Source of the DNA: Cardinalis cardinalis
Lineage: Eukaryota; Chordata; Aves; Passeriformes; Cardinalidae
Reading direction: 5' to 3'
Assembly: GCA_014549065.1 (NCBI GenBank)
Contig: JACDOX010000030.1
Location: forward strand, 1,620,033 to 1,684,032
DNA length: 64,000 bases
The position numbers were made by a program, and so were the translations under genes. The notes beneath the pieces are model-generated. The model was not told the origin of the DNA and made no database searches. It saw only the letters and a program-made list of their open reading frames with translations. Below, piece by piece: positions 54,636 to 64,000 of the stretch. Positions within the stretch are counted from its first letter, which is position 1; every line of letters starts with the position of its first letter.

Positions 54636-57600
54636 GAGACANACATGCTCATTTTTCACCCTCTGGNAGAATTTTAGAAGTACTGCTTGCACGTGTGTGC
54701 TCCTTGCCTCCAGAACCTTCCTTGAGATTATTAATTACTCTTCCAAACACTGGGCTGTTCTCTGTGGCTCTCTCNTCTAACAGGTGAAGCTAGTCTGGCC
54801 AACCAGGAGCTGGAATGCTACCAATAATTAAAAGGACTAATATTCCTAAAGAAACCACAGAAAATGGGCCTTTGCCTCCCCAGGCACTTGCCTTCACTTC
54901 TACAGTAGCATGCACTGCAGTCCTGCTGAGCTTTGCTCTCCCACCAGTGGAACACAGAAAAGAGGAGCTGGGACAAGAAGGGTNCCAGGGGCAGTCCCTG
55001 GCTGTCACNGGCAGCNGGAGCAGGTGATCCCTGTGGACAACTCTGCAAACTCCATCCCCAGTCTGGTTCACTTGTTTGCCCTTGCTGCTCTCACTGGCTG
55101 GTTTCTTCAGAACACGAGCACTNAGGCAGCCAAGAGCCTTCCTCTGCTTTCTAACCCAGCATTTTTTTCTTGGCCAGTTTATTAATTNGCTCCTGTGCTA
55201 TTGCTGCATATTTCCCTCTCTCTGGAGTTTTCCAGCTCTGTAAGTGGCATCAGGATCCCTCTTGGTTTTCACTCTGTAAGGCTGAGCAGGTCAGGCTGTA
55301 TTCTTATCTTCCTNGGGAGCCAGGTGAGTGCACCCCAGCACTCTTGTTTCCTGAGANAGAGCAGAGGCCACCCAGAATTACAGGGTGGAGAAAGAGCGTC
55401 CCAAAACCAAACCCAACCCACTTTTGCAATACAAGACGAGGGCCTGTCAAGAGTTAAGAAGTGAAGCCTCCCTGTCAGAGGTGCAGTTGTTCTACTGAAA
55501 CTGTTCCATCTTGGATACTCTCTGAAGCGCTGCAACACATCTGAGAGNGGAGAGGAGAGCATTTCTGCAGAGAGCTCAGCCTTCGTGAGCACNGCTGCTT
55601 TCTGCTGCTGCCTGTCTCTGCTGGATAGAGCTGCAGCCCACAGATTTCAGCTCTTCTCCCCGTGCTGCCTGTGAGAGGCAGCCCCAGCAGGGGCACCAGC
55701 ACTGCAGGGCTGTGCTCTCACATCCAGCGTCCCCACCCTCCTCCACTCCCAGCTGCTTTTTCCATTTCCCACCGGACNCCCTCCCTGCCGCCAGTGGAAG
55801 TGTTTGCTCACTTGTGTGCAGAACCAGGTCAGGGAGCTGATCCCAGCCAGAAAAACAGCCTGCAACTTTATTTTNCCTTCCAGCTGGAAGAGGTTCTGTC
55901 TGGTTGCTTGGGTGGCTGCACAAGCGCCTGGGCTGGCATAAGGGAGGGGAGAGGATGGGGATGGAAATGAGCAACTCTGCCCTGTGTGCTGCTCCCAAGC
56001 GAGTGGGGCTGATCCACTGAGCCTGCCCTCTGCTCTTGGCTGATCTCAGATTGAAAATCATGGACTTGTTTTCCGTCATGCCCCAGATACTCCCCACCCT
56101 CCTTTCAGGCTGCTCTTCCCCCATGCCACCCATTTCTGCTCCAGCATGCTGTACCAGAACGACTCTCCAATCAATCAATTAACACTCATCAGAACAGGCT
56201 GGTTTCAAAGGTGTCCCACTTATCTTATGTAAAAGAAGGGAGTTCAGGGGCTGCTTAATCTAAAACTGATGAGTGCTACTCCTCGTGTCACACCATCCCT
56301 TCTGGAAGCTGGGCTGCATGTTCTGTGCCTGGGTTTTTGGACCATTACAATTGTGCATTCTTGCATCATAATTAACAGTTACTGGAAAGATATTTTGGAA
56401 AATGTGGCTCTTTGTAATCACATTTAGAAACAAGGATATCTAAATAACTGTGTTCATTGAGGCACTCCTTTCTTGGGCAGCTATTATAACCCAATTTAAA
56501 ATAAACTCCCCTCTCTCCTCACATTTTTTTTGGCTCTGAGCTTTGCTATTAATGACATAGACAAAGCATTTCCAAGAGTAATTTTATTATTTGGAGTTTT
56601 CTCATTTTAATGTGTTTGGTTCCTGAGACTTCCAGGGAGGCAGAGAGCCTCTCTCATGTTGGCCTGGGAGAGGGCAGTGAGGACCTGGTTTGATTGAAGG
56701 ACTTACAAGGGTTGCCATAAGTTTTGACTGATTTCTGTAGTTACTCTGAGGGCAGAGTACAAGATTACTACTCTTTGCAATATCCCTGTGGAGAATGTGC
56801 TAAAAGAAAAAGCTCCTAGCATGGCATTGAGATATAGTCAGAAAAAAATAGTTTCAAAAAGACACATTGTTATATATCATGCAGTCCTGCTTGAAATTTG
56901 TGCACTGGTAATATTTGTTCATCTACTAAATGAAATCATAGATACTTCATTCCTGTCTGACCAACAGAAAATATTTTGTAGTTGGTTTTATGCTATATAG
57001 AAANGCAAAAAACCTTTGGCCAGCTTTCATGGGCTGTTTGCTGGAAGCCTGTTCACAAAGGACCTGTACAAGATGAAGCCCTTTTAACTCCCAGGAATGC
57101 CTTAATGTACACTGNTGGCACCCACCCAGGGTAAATTATCTATTAATAAACAACATANATTTATAACTTGATTAACCATAACATCTTTTTATAGAATACC
57201 GTTTAAAAAAAGTAATTTAAAGCAGGTAATTATCTATATTAGCATCTGTGCAATAGTATACTCTCAGAGAATTTTAGTTAACATATAGGTTCCTAGCAGG
57301 CCAGCAAGTCAACAACAGCAGCAGATGGCTGCATTTGGGGTTTAAATGCTCTTTATACCATGGAAAAAATAAAAAGGCAAAGCCAACATGTGCTGGAGAG
57401 CAGCAATGAGTAACCTCTTTCCCCTCACCTGCACTTCCCTGCAGAATTCAAACAATCACTTCAGTGATAACAAGAAGCAGGGACCTCAATTTCCATTCAA
57501 AAGTAGGAACCTTGGTGGTGGCTTTTGATTATAGAATCAGCCTAATGGCTCCTGATGGGCTTTCAGGCTTAGGCCAAACCCTCAGGATGAAATGAGCTGA

Positions 57601-58429
57601 ATCCCAGCCCTGTTTTCCTGTGGAACACTAGCCCAGTCCCTAAACACATCTCACTGCTCCAGCTCATACATCCATACATTAAAAAAAAAAAAAAAAAAGC
57701 TGTACAAGAGGAATGCAGGGAGGTTACATTCATCAGCACTTTGAAACGAACTTGCAGCACTAAGCACTAGTATTTTCACTGCAAAATGAGGCCTTTTGCT
57801 GGGAAGCATCAATGCAACAGGATCATCTACTGACAGACTTGTCAGCACTTTTAGGCAGGCTGGAGTATTAGAACACGCGTTTGGCTGAGCTGTTTGAACA
57901 GAATATATTCCTTACCATAAATTTTCTATGCTACTGCAACTACAGAAATTCTCCTTCAAAAGCCAAACATGCCCACCTGATTTGCAAGTAGCACAAAGTA
58001 GCACTTTCTTTAAAATCTAGAGAATTATTGCTGATATTTCTGCCTGAGGAAGCCACCTAATAATAACAACATGTTTTTCCACACTGTGACTTGATTCTGG
58101 CTGCACACATTTCCATTCCAGTGTCATTCACAGTTGTTTTTAAGTTCAGCGAGGAGCAAGTTTTCATTTCAGCTAAAACCAGACATATCAAATTCAACTA
58201 AAAAAAAAAACCTTGGGGAGGGAAAAGGAAGGGCATTTTGGCTGGGGAGAAAAAGGAGAAGAAGGGACTGTTAAAAGAATAAATTTTCTCTGAGATGTAA
58301 CACTATCTCAGCAGCAGCAACTAGCAGGCACAACTTTTGCGGATTTTGTTTCTTCACCTTCTGGTTTTTCATCTGTAAGTCCTGCTGTGCTCTGGGGACG
58401 GAGGGAGGGAGGGAGAGAGGCAAGAGATT
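54636..58429. other. Intergenic DNA upstream of the NINJ2 CpG island
   Basis: A GC-richer patch at 54,800-56,150 carries several overlapping open frames, the longest being 200 codons on the minus strand at 55576-56178. They include runs of N and show no recognisable domain. From 56,200 the sequence is AT-rich, with an A18 run at 57681-57698 and a purine-rich GGGA tract at about 58398-58425 at the edge of the CpG island. No gene could be supported. Confidence 0.55.
57681..57698. repeat. Poly-A tract
   Basis: Eighteen consecutive A, the longest homopolymer noticed in the window. The preceding sequence is not a recognised retroelement. Confidence 0.85.
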
Positions 58430-58900
58430 GGGATGGCTGCTGTGGCTGCCCAGCCCACGCCAGGAACCTCTTGGTACCCTGGCAGCATCCCCAGCTCCCT
58501 GCCCAAGTGAGCTCATGGGGCTCAGCTGGGCTCGCAGAGGCGGCCCCGACACGCCACGCACACGAGTGCCATGGAAAGCCTAAGAGGGCCNCTTGTTCCA
58601 GGGCTGCCTGGACAATGAGGAAGCGGCTGCCAGCCCCTGTGTCGCCCCCAGGCCCTGCCAGGGCGGGCGGGATGCCGGCCCATGAATAGCGGGTCTGTTC
58701 CGGCGGCTGCGCCTGGCCCTGCCCGTCCCGGGGCTCCGGCAGCGCCGAGCGCTCCGCTCCGAGCGCGGCTGCGGACAGAGCGGGGGACACGCACAGGGAT
58801 GGCCTCGGACAGGGACAGCGCCAATCCCCACGTGAGTCTGGCTCGGGGAAACATCCACGGGAGGGGAGAGCCCCGGGTTGGGGGACACATCCACCGCTTC
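58430..58900 (+). promoter_or_regulatory. NINJ2: CpG island, probable NINJ2 promoter and 5'UTR
   Basis: A compact GC- and CpG-rich block in otherwise AT-rich DNA, densest at 58,530-58,880 and preceded by a GGGA purine tract. It covers the small plus-strand first exon at 58799-58831. The opposite-strand frames across it (up to 243 codons) are composition artefacts. No TATA box was seen and the transcription start is not determined. Confidence 0.65.
58799..58831 (+). CDS. NINJ2: Probable ninjurin-2, coding exon 1 (11 codons, partial gene)
   Basis: ATG at 58799 in a strong context (AGGG-ATG-G) opens MASDRDSANPH and is followed at once by a consensus donor CAC|GTGAGT (GT at 58832-58833), a phase 0 exon end. 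Mammalian NINJ2 proteins begin M-E-S-[A/D]-R-E, so the M-x-S-D-R-acidic pattern fits, recalled from family knowledge rather than searched. Position supports it: NINJ2 is the known neighbour of WNK1, transcribed away from it, and this exon lies in a CpG island on the opposite strand. NINJ2 is a small cell-surface homophilic adhesion protein with an extracellular amphipathic region and two membrane segments. The conserved asparagine-histidine-tyrosine-alanine block and both membrane helices belong to later exons, which I did not find, so they lie beyond 64,000. The assignment rests on 11 residues plus synteny. Confidence 0.6.
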
Positions 58901-60516
58901 CAGCATTCGCTCCTCGGCTTTGGCAGCGAGTTTCCTTTGAAAACTCGGTTCTGCTTTTTTCCTCTGTTCCCCTTTGAAGAAAAAGCAGTGGCAGGATGTC
59001 TGCCGTGTTCTGCCAAGAGCAGTTATGAGCTTTTCTCAAAAAAAATAAGGGTTAGAAGAGGGATATTACTAAAAAGAGATGCTTTTTAGGGAAGGAAAGG
59101 CAGAGGAGGAAGAGATTAGCCTTCAGCCCTCAGGAGGAGGCAGCACAAACTCTACAAGCTGCCTAAGTCTGATCTGTCCCTCATCTCACAAAGCCTTTCT
59201 CTGTTTGGCAGAAAGTACTCTCAATCTGGAGAGGAGAAAAAGAAATAAATACAGCAAACACTGAGGGAGTGAAGAGGCCAAGGTTTCCTATGTATGGTTT
59301 ACAGAGAAACAAAACTTCTTGGTGAAGCTCTTTGAGTTCTCTGTGTTCCTGCTCTGAGTGTTTGTGTTTTTTTGAGAAGGGTGTTTCTTGTGTGCAGCAT
59401 GCATTCTCAGAAAGGGCAGCTACCCAAGGGTTTGGAAAAAGAGAGCAAATGGAACCAAAAGCCCAGGTCACAGACACCCATCAAACCTCAGAAGTTCAAG
59501 TCCAGATCTGCACTTCAGAAAACTGTGAAGGGAAGAATATGAAGCATTGCCTAGGGCACAGCTTCCAGCCCTGAGTAGGTGGCATAAGAGTCCCAACTTT
59601 GCAGCTGATTTTTCTGTCTGAAATGGTCTTAATCATCCTTAGACTTGGCAGTGGGGAAGTCACTCTGGGGTCACAATTTTTTTTTCTTCGGCCCAGGTCA
59701 AAGAAAGTAAAATGGTAAGATTTGTGCCCTTGGAAATAACCAGGAAAATGTTCCTTGACTAGAAAGAAGGACTGAGGCTCCCCAAACCTGCAGAATGTAT
59801 CCCCAGTGAGATACCAGGTGCAGAGCAGCTTTTGAAGACTTGGGAGTAGCTATGCTCAATAAGAGACACAATTAGTGAGGAAGATGCACAGGTAGCTATG
59901 ACAGTGAAAATGTACTTTGTGAAGACTTTGTTAAGGGAGAGATAAATGTTAGTCTTTCTTAGAAATAGACAATAAGGGGGAAAATATAAACATCATTAAG
60001 CCAGGAACTGATGGTAAAGAGAGGACAAGAAAATTATGCTAAATAAAAAGTCAAATTAGTTCCCTGTATGTTAAATCACTCCACTCGATGGAAGGTTTCA
60101 GGTCGATCATAAAATTAAAGTCCAGGTATAATAGATGAAAAAAAATCACTGATTAAAAATCTTANAGACTAATGCAAAAGTTTTGGTTTAGAGTTTTCTC
60201 TTTCAACCCACCTTGAGGTTAAGTGAAGAGCCAAAAGTGATCACACCAGCATCCTTGGCCTTTATAATACTCAATTAAGTAGGTCCAGAAGGCCAAAGGT
60301 TCCTTGAGTTGCACACTGAGANGAACATCCCATCTGTTTCCAGAGCAGGGAGCTGTAGAGTGTGCACCACTACACAGCTGCCCCAAAAATAACTGTGCTG
60401 CTAAGGTTTCCTTTGTGACACCTCTTGGGGAAGCCAGCAGGCAGCACAAAACACNGGTGAATGCACACAGACTCTGGCATGCTCGTGATCAGGAAATACA
60501 GCTCCAGGAGAGGGAG
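58832..60516 (+). other. NINJ2: Presumed NINJ2 intron 1, first part
   Basis: From the donor at 58832 the sequence passes out of the CpG island (about 58,900) into AT-rich DNA without recognised genes or repeats. Mammalian NINJ2 also has a long first intron. Open frames here are short and uninformative. Confidence 0.5.
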
Positions 60517-61237
60517 TGTTACCCNCTGGTGTAATAAATAAAACCCCTCAACCAAACCAATCTAGTTTGGTTCAGACTCCAAAGGATGTAAAAGCATAAG
60601 CTGCAAACGGACCAAGAGCTCCTCTGGTTCCAATCTGCTTTCTGAAAACCCACAAAGAAGCAGAGTTGACCCAGCGAGCATCGAGGCATGAGCTTGGAAC
60701 ACCAATCATGCGATTAGCACATGAATAGCGAGCGCCTTTTCCAAGACTCATTTATCAAGGAACAAAGTAAGTTGTGGGTACAAGGAGTCTCAGGCATACC
60801 TTTACTATCACATGTAATTTGACTGCAAGCCAACCCCTTCATTCTATAAATAAAGGCCTGAGTGAGCCTTCTTTGAGCTCTCCTGGCTGCATGGCAGTGA
60901 TTTCCCCTTGCACTGTGACAACCCTCCAGGCTGCCTCTCAGAGCAGAGGCCTTTAACCAGCAGCAGATCTCTGGTAAGTGATTGATACTGCACAGAACCC
61001 TGTAGCATGGTAACTTTGATTTGTGCCCTGGTACCTTTGATCTTATCTCAGTGACTGTTGTTTTTTCTTGGTAACTTTTACTTGCGCCTTGGTATTGTTC
61101 AAATGGTTGCGCTGTGTAATAACAGACTGAAGCTTGCCATCAAACANTTTTACANCANCATATTAAANCCACTTTCACAAATATCTTTGATNATGATTCT
61201 TGAAGTGATCTAAATCCCAAATCATTTGTTGATGACA
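60517..61237 (+). mobile_element. Degenerate ERV-like LTR (putative, plus orientation)
   Basis: The segment has LTR architecture. A TATA box with overlapping polyadenylation signal (tataaataaag, 60845-60855) is followed by a GC-richer leader, a consensus splice donor CTG|GTAAGTG at 60974, and repeated GGTAAC/TTTGA words at 61009-61040 and 61069-61099. It ends ...gatgaca at 61237, three bases before a tRNA-primer-like TGGTGTAGTTGGCAG at 61241. The 5' boundary (a TG near 60517 or 60531) is uncertain. The layout resembles avian ERVL-class LTRs, but no database comparison was possible. Several N bases fall inside. Confidence 0.5.
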
Positions 61238-61240
61238 AAC

Positions 61241-62050
61241 TGGTGTAGTTGGCAGAGTCCTGAATCAGGATTCAGGACAATAGCTGAGACAAGCAGGGAG
61301 CCCTGTAAATGATGTGACTTGACAAGTGTGAGGTAAGGGGAGGAGTGGTCAGTGGCAGAGGAAAAAAAAAAGTGGTTTTCAGTGGAAAGTACATTTAAAA
61401 CCCTNTTTTGAGCAGTGAATGCAGAGCAGCTATCTCCTTGGAAGTTTCCAGCTGCGGGTTTAGGAAGATCTCGGGGAATGTGCGCTGCACACTGTAACTC
61501 CTGACTCATTCCTCCTCAAAGTGCTCCTGGATGNAGTAGCAGGAACAGTCATGAGATTGACTATGATACAATACAGAAACAGGAGTTTTATTTATCTACT
61601 GAGGGTCCTGTGTCTGAAGCAGTTGCCAGTACCTCCTGGCATTTCTTACACAACAGGGACAGGCTGGGCAGGTAACAGAAATGAAAACAATGGACCTTTG
61701 TACGAGACAGCAGGAGGAGGAAATCAAGATTTAAGAAGGCTCTAAGGAGAACTGATCAGTCCCCAACNTTTTTTGCTCATTCTGAAGCATGAACAGGAGC
61801 TCAAAAAGCAAAATTGAAAGTGTCTGTAACAGAACTCCCACATCCAGCATGTCATCAGCCTGTGGAATTTGCCATCTCCTGGGGCAGGTTAGGAGGTCAA
61901 ATATTGGGGCGAGCAAACATAGAAAAGAGGTCGGGAGGTCCAGTAACAATATTTACAGTTATGCAAGCTAAAAAAGGTACCTTCAAATTCCATAAGCCAA
62001 TAGCAGGATAAAAATAAATATTGGAACTTTTCAGTTCCCTACAGGCCCTG
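61241..62050 (+). mobile_element. Putative decayed ERV internal region
   Basis: It begins with a primer-binding-site-like TGGTGTAGTTGGCAG, continues through an untranslated-leader-like stretch rich in GGGAGG and AGGACA words, and then into interrupted short frames to about 62,050. No intact gag, protease, polymerase or envelope frame is present and no zinc knuckle or catalytic motif was seen. No second LTR copy was recognised before 64,000, so the element appears truncated or eroded at its 3' side. The end coordinate is a guess. Confidence 0.35.
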
Positions 62051-64000
62051 GCACAATTNCTGACCAGACTACAAGTGGTAGCTTGCATGAGAGAAATTAG
62101 ACACCAGCTCTGTGTAAGTGGCACCTCTGACTGCTTTTGAACAGCAAGAAGTGTCTCCCATAAATCCACTTCCTCCCTTACAAAAATTCTNTTGTTCTGT
62201 GTCTTTCCAAGCAGTCTGTTTTCCCATTCTGACTTCTAGGAAGACCAACAAAACCTCAAATGGTGTAGAGAGAGATGCAAAAAGGAAATGGTGCTGAAAT
62301 AGAAAAAAAGGCACAAGATGTGCAGCCTTACTTGATTTGTGCCAGCCAGTCAAGTGCTAAGAAAACAAATAAAACTGGAATCTAAGTATTTTCATTAAAA
62401 ATATTAATTTACCTATTAAAAGGTAAAACTTTGACATTATTTAATCTGAATGATGCATTTTTCTCCTGAGATGTCTCCATTTGTGGCTTCCAAGTGAAAC
62501 TTTCACCTTCCTCTATTAAACACCTGTCATTGACAAGAAACCAGGCAGAGAGCAATATCCTGGTGAGGTACAGCAGAGTACATCCTGAGATAGCTGGGAT
62601 CTGAAAAGTACATTTGGGATAGAAACAAAACAATCCAACAAGATCCCATCACCGATTTCCTTTTACTTCAGCAAACACAGGTTTATAAATTAAAAGTATG
62701 GCTTCATAGAAGCATTATAGAAGCATACAGGCTGATTTGCCTGTACTTGTTTATGCTATTGTCCCCCTGACTCCCTCCAACCCTTCCAAGAGATTTGCAG
62801 GGGGAAGAAGGGAGGAGGGAGCCATACAGGACAGTATTTTCCAGCAGAACAAGGCCCATTAAATCTGTTCAGCTCTGTACCTCAGCTGCTGCAGCTCAAG
62901 ATCTGACATCTCAACACAACCCTGTTTCATTGGGGATTTAAGCCAATGTCCCAAACTTTGAATGGGGGAGACTGAGACAACATCATTCCACTACCCCCAG
63001 CACAGCAGCTGATACTAAATGGCTCCATATTTTTATTAGATTTACATTTTTATGTTTTCTTGCAGTTACNTTCTGTACAAAGGGGTGTTTAAGGGATGTG
63101 TGCTGGATGAAATGTCATCCACGTTCATACCACAAAAGAGGTCCTGTATTCTATGTTTTGTCTTTCTTTTTATAGTTTCTTACTCTTTGGATTAAAAAAA
63201 AAAAAATTACAATCCTCTGGGATGAGAAGCAGAAGTAATGCCTCACCATTTAGGGAATCATTCATACTTCAAAAGTAAAGAGAGTAAACAGCTAAAATNA
63301 TCATTCTGGAAAACAGGCCCTACACTGAAATTTTTTTGGCAGGAGTTGCTTCATGAATACCTTGAATGGAAAATACATCAGTGGAAATAAAGACAGGTTT
63401 ACAAGTTTGCAAGGGAAAAAAAAAAAGATCTAAAGTAATTGCAGTTTACTTCCAGTGCTCAGTTTTTTGACCAGATCTTCATCAGGCAGACTGTAGAAAG
63501 GCAGATAAATAGAGTCAGCTACAGGTCTAACAGTGTGGACTTTTCCAAAATGCCCACAAAACAATTGGAAAGTCCCCCTTGCCACAGTAAATCCCATCTC
63601 TCACATCCCACTTTCAGTCTAAATCTGAACACACAGAGAGTGTGCTCACAGCTGGGCCAGACTTTCAGTTTTTTGGTATTTTGTGGCTTTAACTTGTGCT
63701 CCAAGGCTGTGATGTGCTTACAAGCCCCTGGTTTGGGCATNTATTCACCTGCTTGTGCAGCAGCAGCCAGTTTGCACTCCCTAGTGCTCCAGGACCTCTC
63801 CTCTCTTGGCCATTCCTGGAATGGTGGCAGTCTCCTGTTGCCTACAAAGCANCAGCTCTGCCCCAGGGCACTTCAGCAGCATTATTTGGGCTCTGTAATT
63901 TGGGCCTGGATAGTGAGAATCTGCATTCAGAAAGAGCCTTTCAAAGAGAAATCTAAGAGCTGCAGAAAAATCCACTTCTGTGGCATTGTGGATCCTTGTC
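62051..64000 (+). other. NINJ2: Presumed NINJ2 intron 1, last part in the window
   Basis: AT-rich DNA with A-runs near 63194-63206 and 63415-63426. No exon, RNA gene or clear repeat was recognised. The ninjurin domain exon (with its conserved NHYA-type block) is not present in any frame. Confidence 0.45.

Noticed and set aside
58308..59039. Minus-strand 243-codon ORF over the second CpG island
   Set aside because: Low-complexity GC-driven frame, antisense to the more convincing first exon with start context and donor.
1..64000. CRISPR arrays, tRNA or rRNA genes, bacterial-type operons, toxin or defence systems
   Set aside because: No regularly spaced repeats, no cloverleaf or ribosomal sequence, and the window is clearly vertebrate nuclear DNA.

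Overview
The window is vertebrate nuclear DNA, almost certainly from a bird. Three CR1 retrotransposon pieces with avian/sauropsid-type 3' ends are recognisable, introns are long and AT-rich, and two GC/CpG-rich islands mark promoters. The gene content (WNK1 first exon, probable NINJ2 first exon) matches a vertebrate order in which the two genes are neighbours in head-to-head orientation; in birds this block is expected on chromosome 1A. A passerine is likely but is inference. Many isolated single N bases are scattered throughout and look like assembly or consensus ambiguity.

Layout. 1-29,897: the 5' part of WNK1 intron 1 on the minus strand; I found no coding exon in it. 29,898-30,671: WNK1 coding exon 1 (258 codons), from the ATG to a consensus splice donor just inside the kinase domain. 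About 30,000-31,870: CpG island holding the exon, its 5'UTR and promoter, with a ZNF143-type ACTACA/CCC motif, SP1/KLF- and ETS-like sites, a polypyrimidine tract and several upstream ATGs. 31,994-32,315: a CR1 fragment just beyond the island. 32,316-58,400: about 26 kb of intergenic DNA with an old CR1 end at 44,855-44,990, another CR1 at 54,220-54,635, and one unassigned exon-like segment with good splice sites at 48,261-48,370. About 58,430-58,900: a second CpG island, containing on the plus strand an 11-codon first exon that I assign to NINJ2 with moderate confidence. 58,832-64,000: the start of the presumed NINJ2 intron 1, which contains a degenerate ERV-like LTR (about 60,517-61,237), a primer-binding-site-like sequence and a decayed internal region.

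How it fits together. The window is the divergent regulatory interval between WNK1 (the chloride-sensing WNK kinase that controls SPAK/OSR1 and cation-chloride cotransport) and NINJ2 (ninjurin-2, a small two-pass membrane protein). No operon, CRISPR array, defence system or other clearly novel multi-gene system is visible. The most useful leads are the LTR with a strong splice donor inside NINJ2 intron 1, the orphan exon-like segment upstream of NINJ2, the ZNF143 motif and uORF set at WNK1, and the in-frame upstream ATG at NINJ2.
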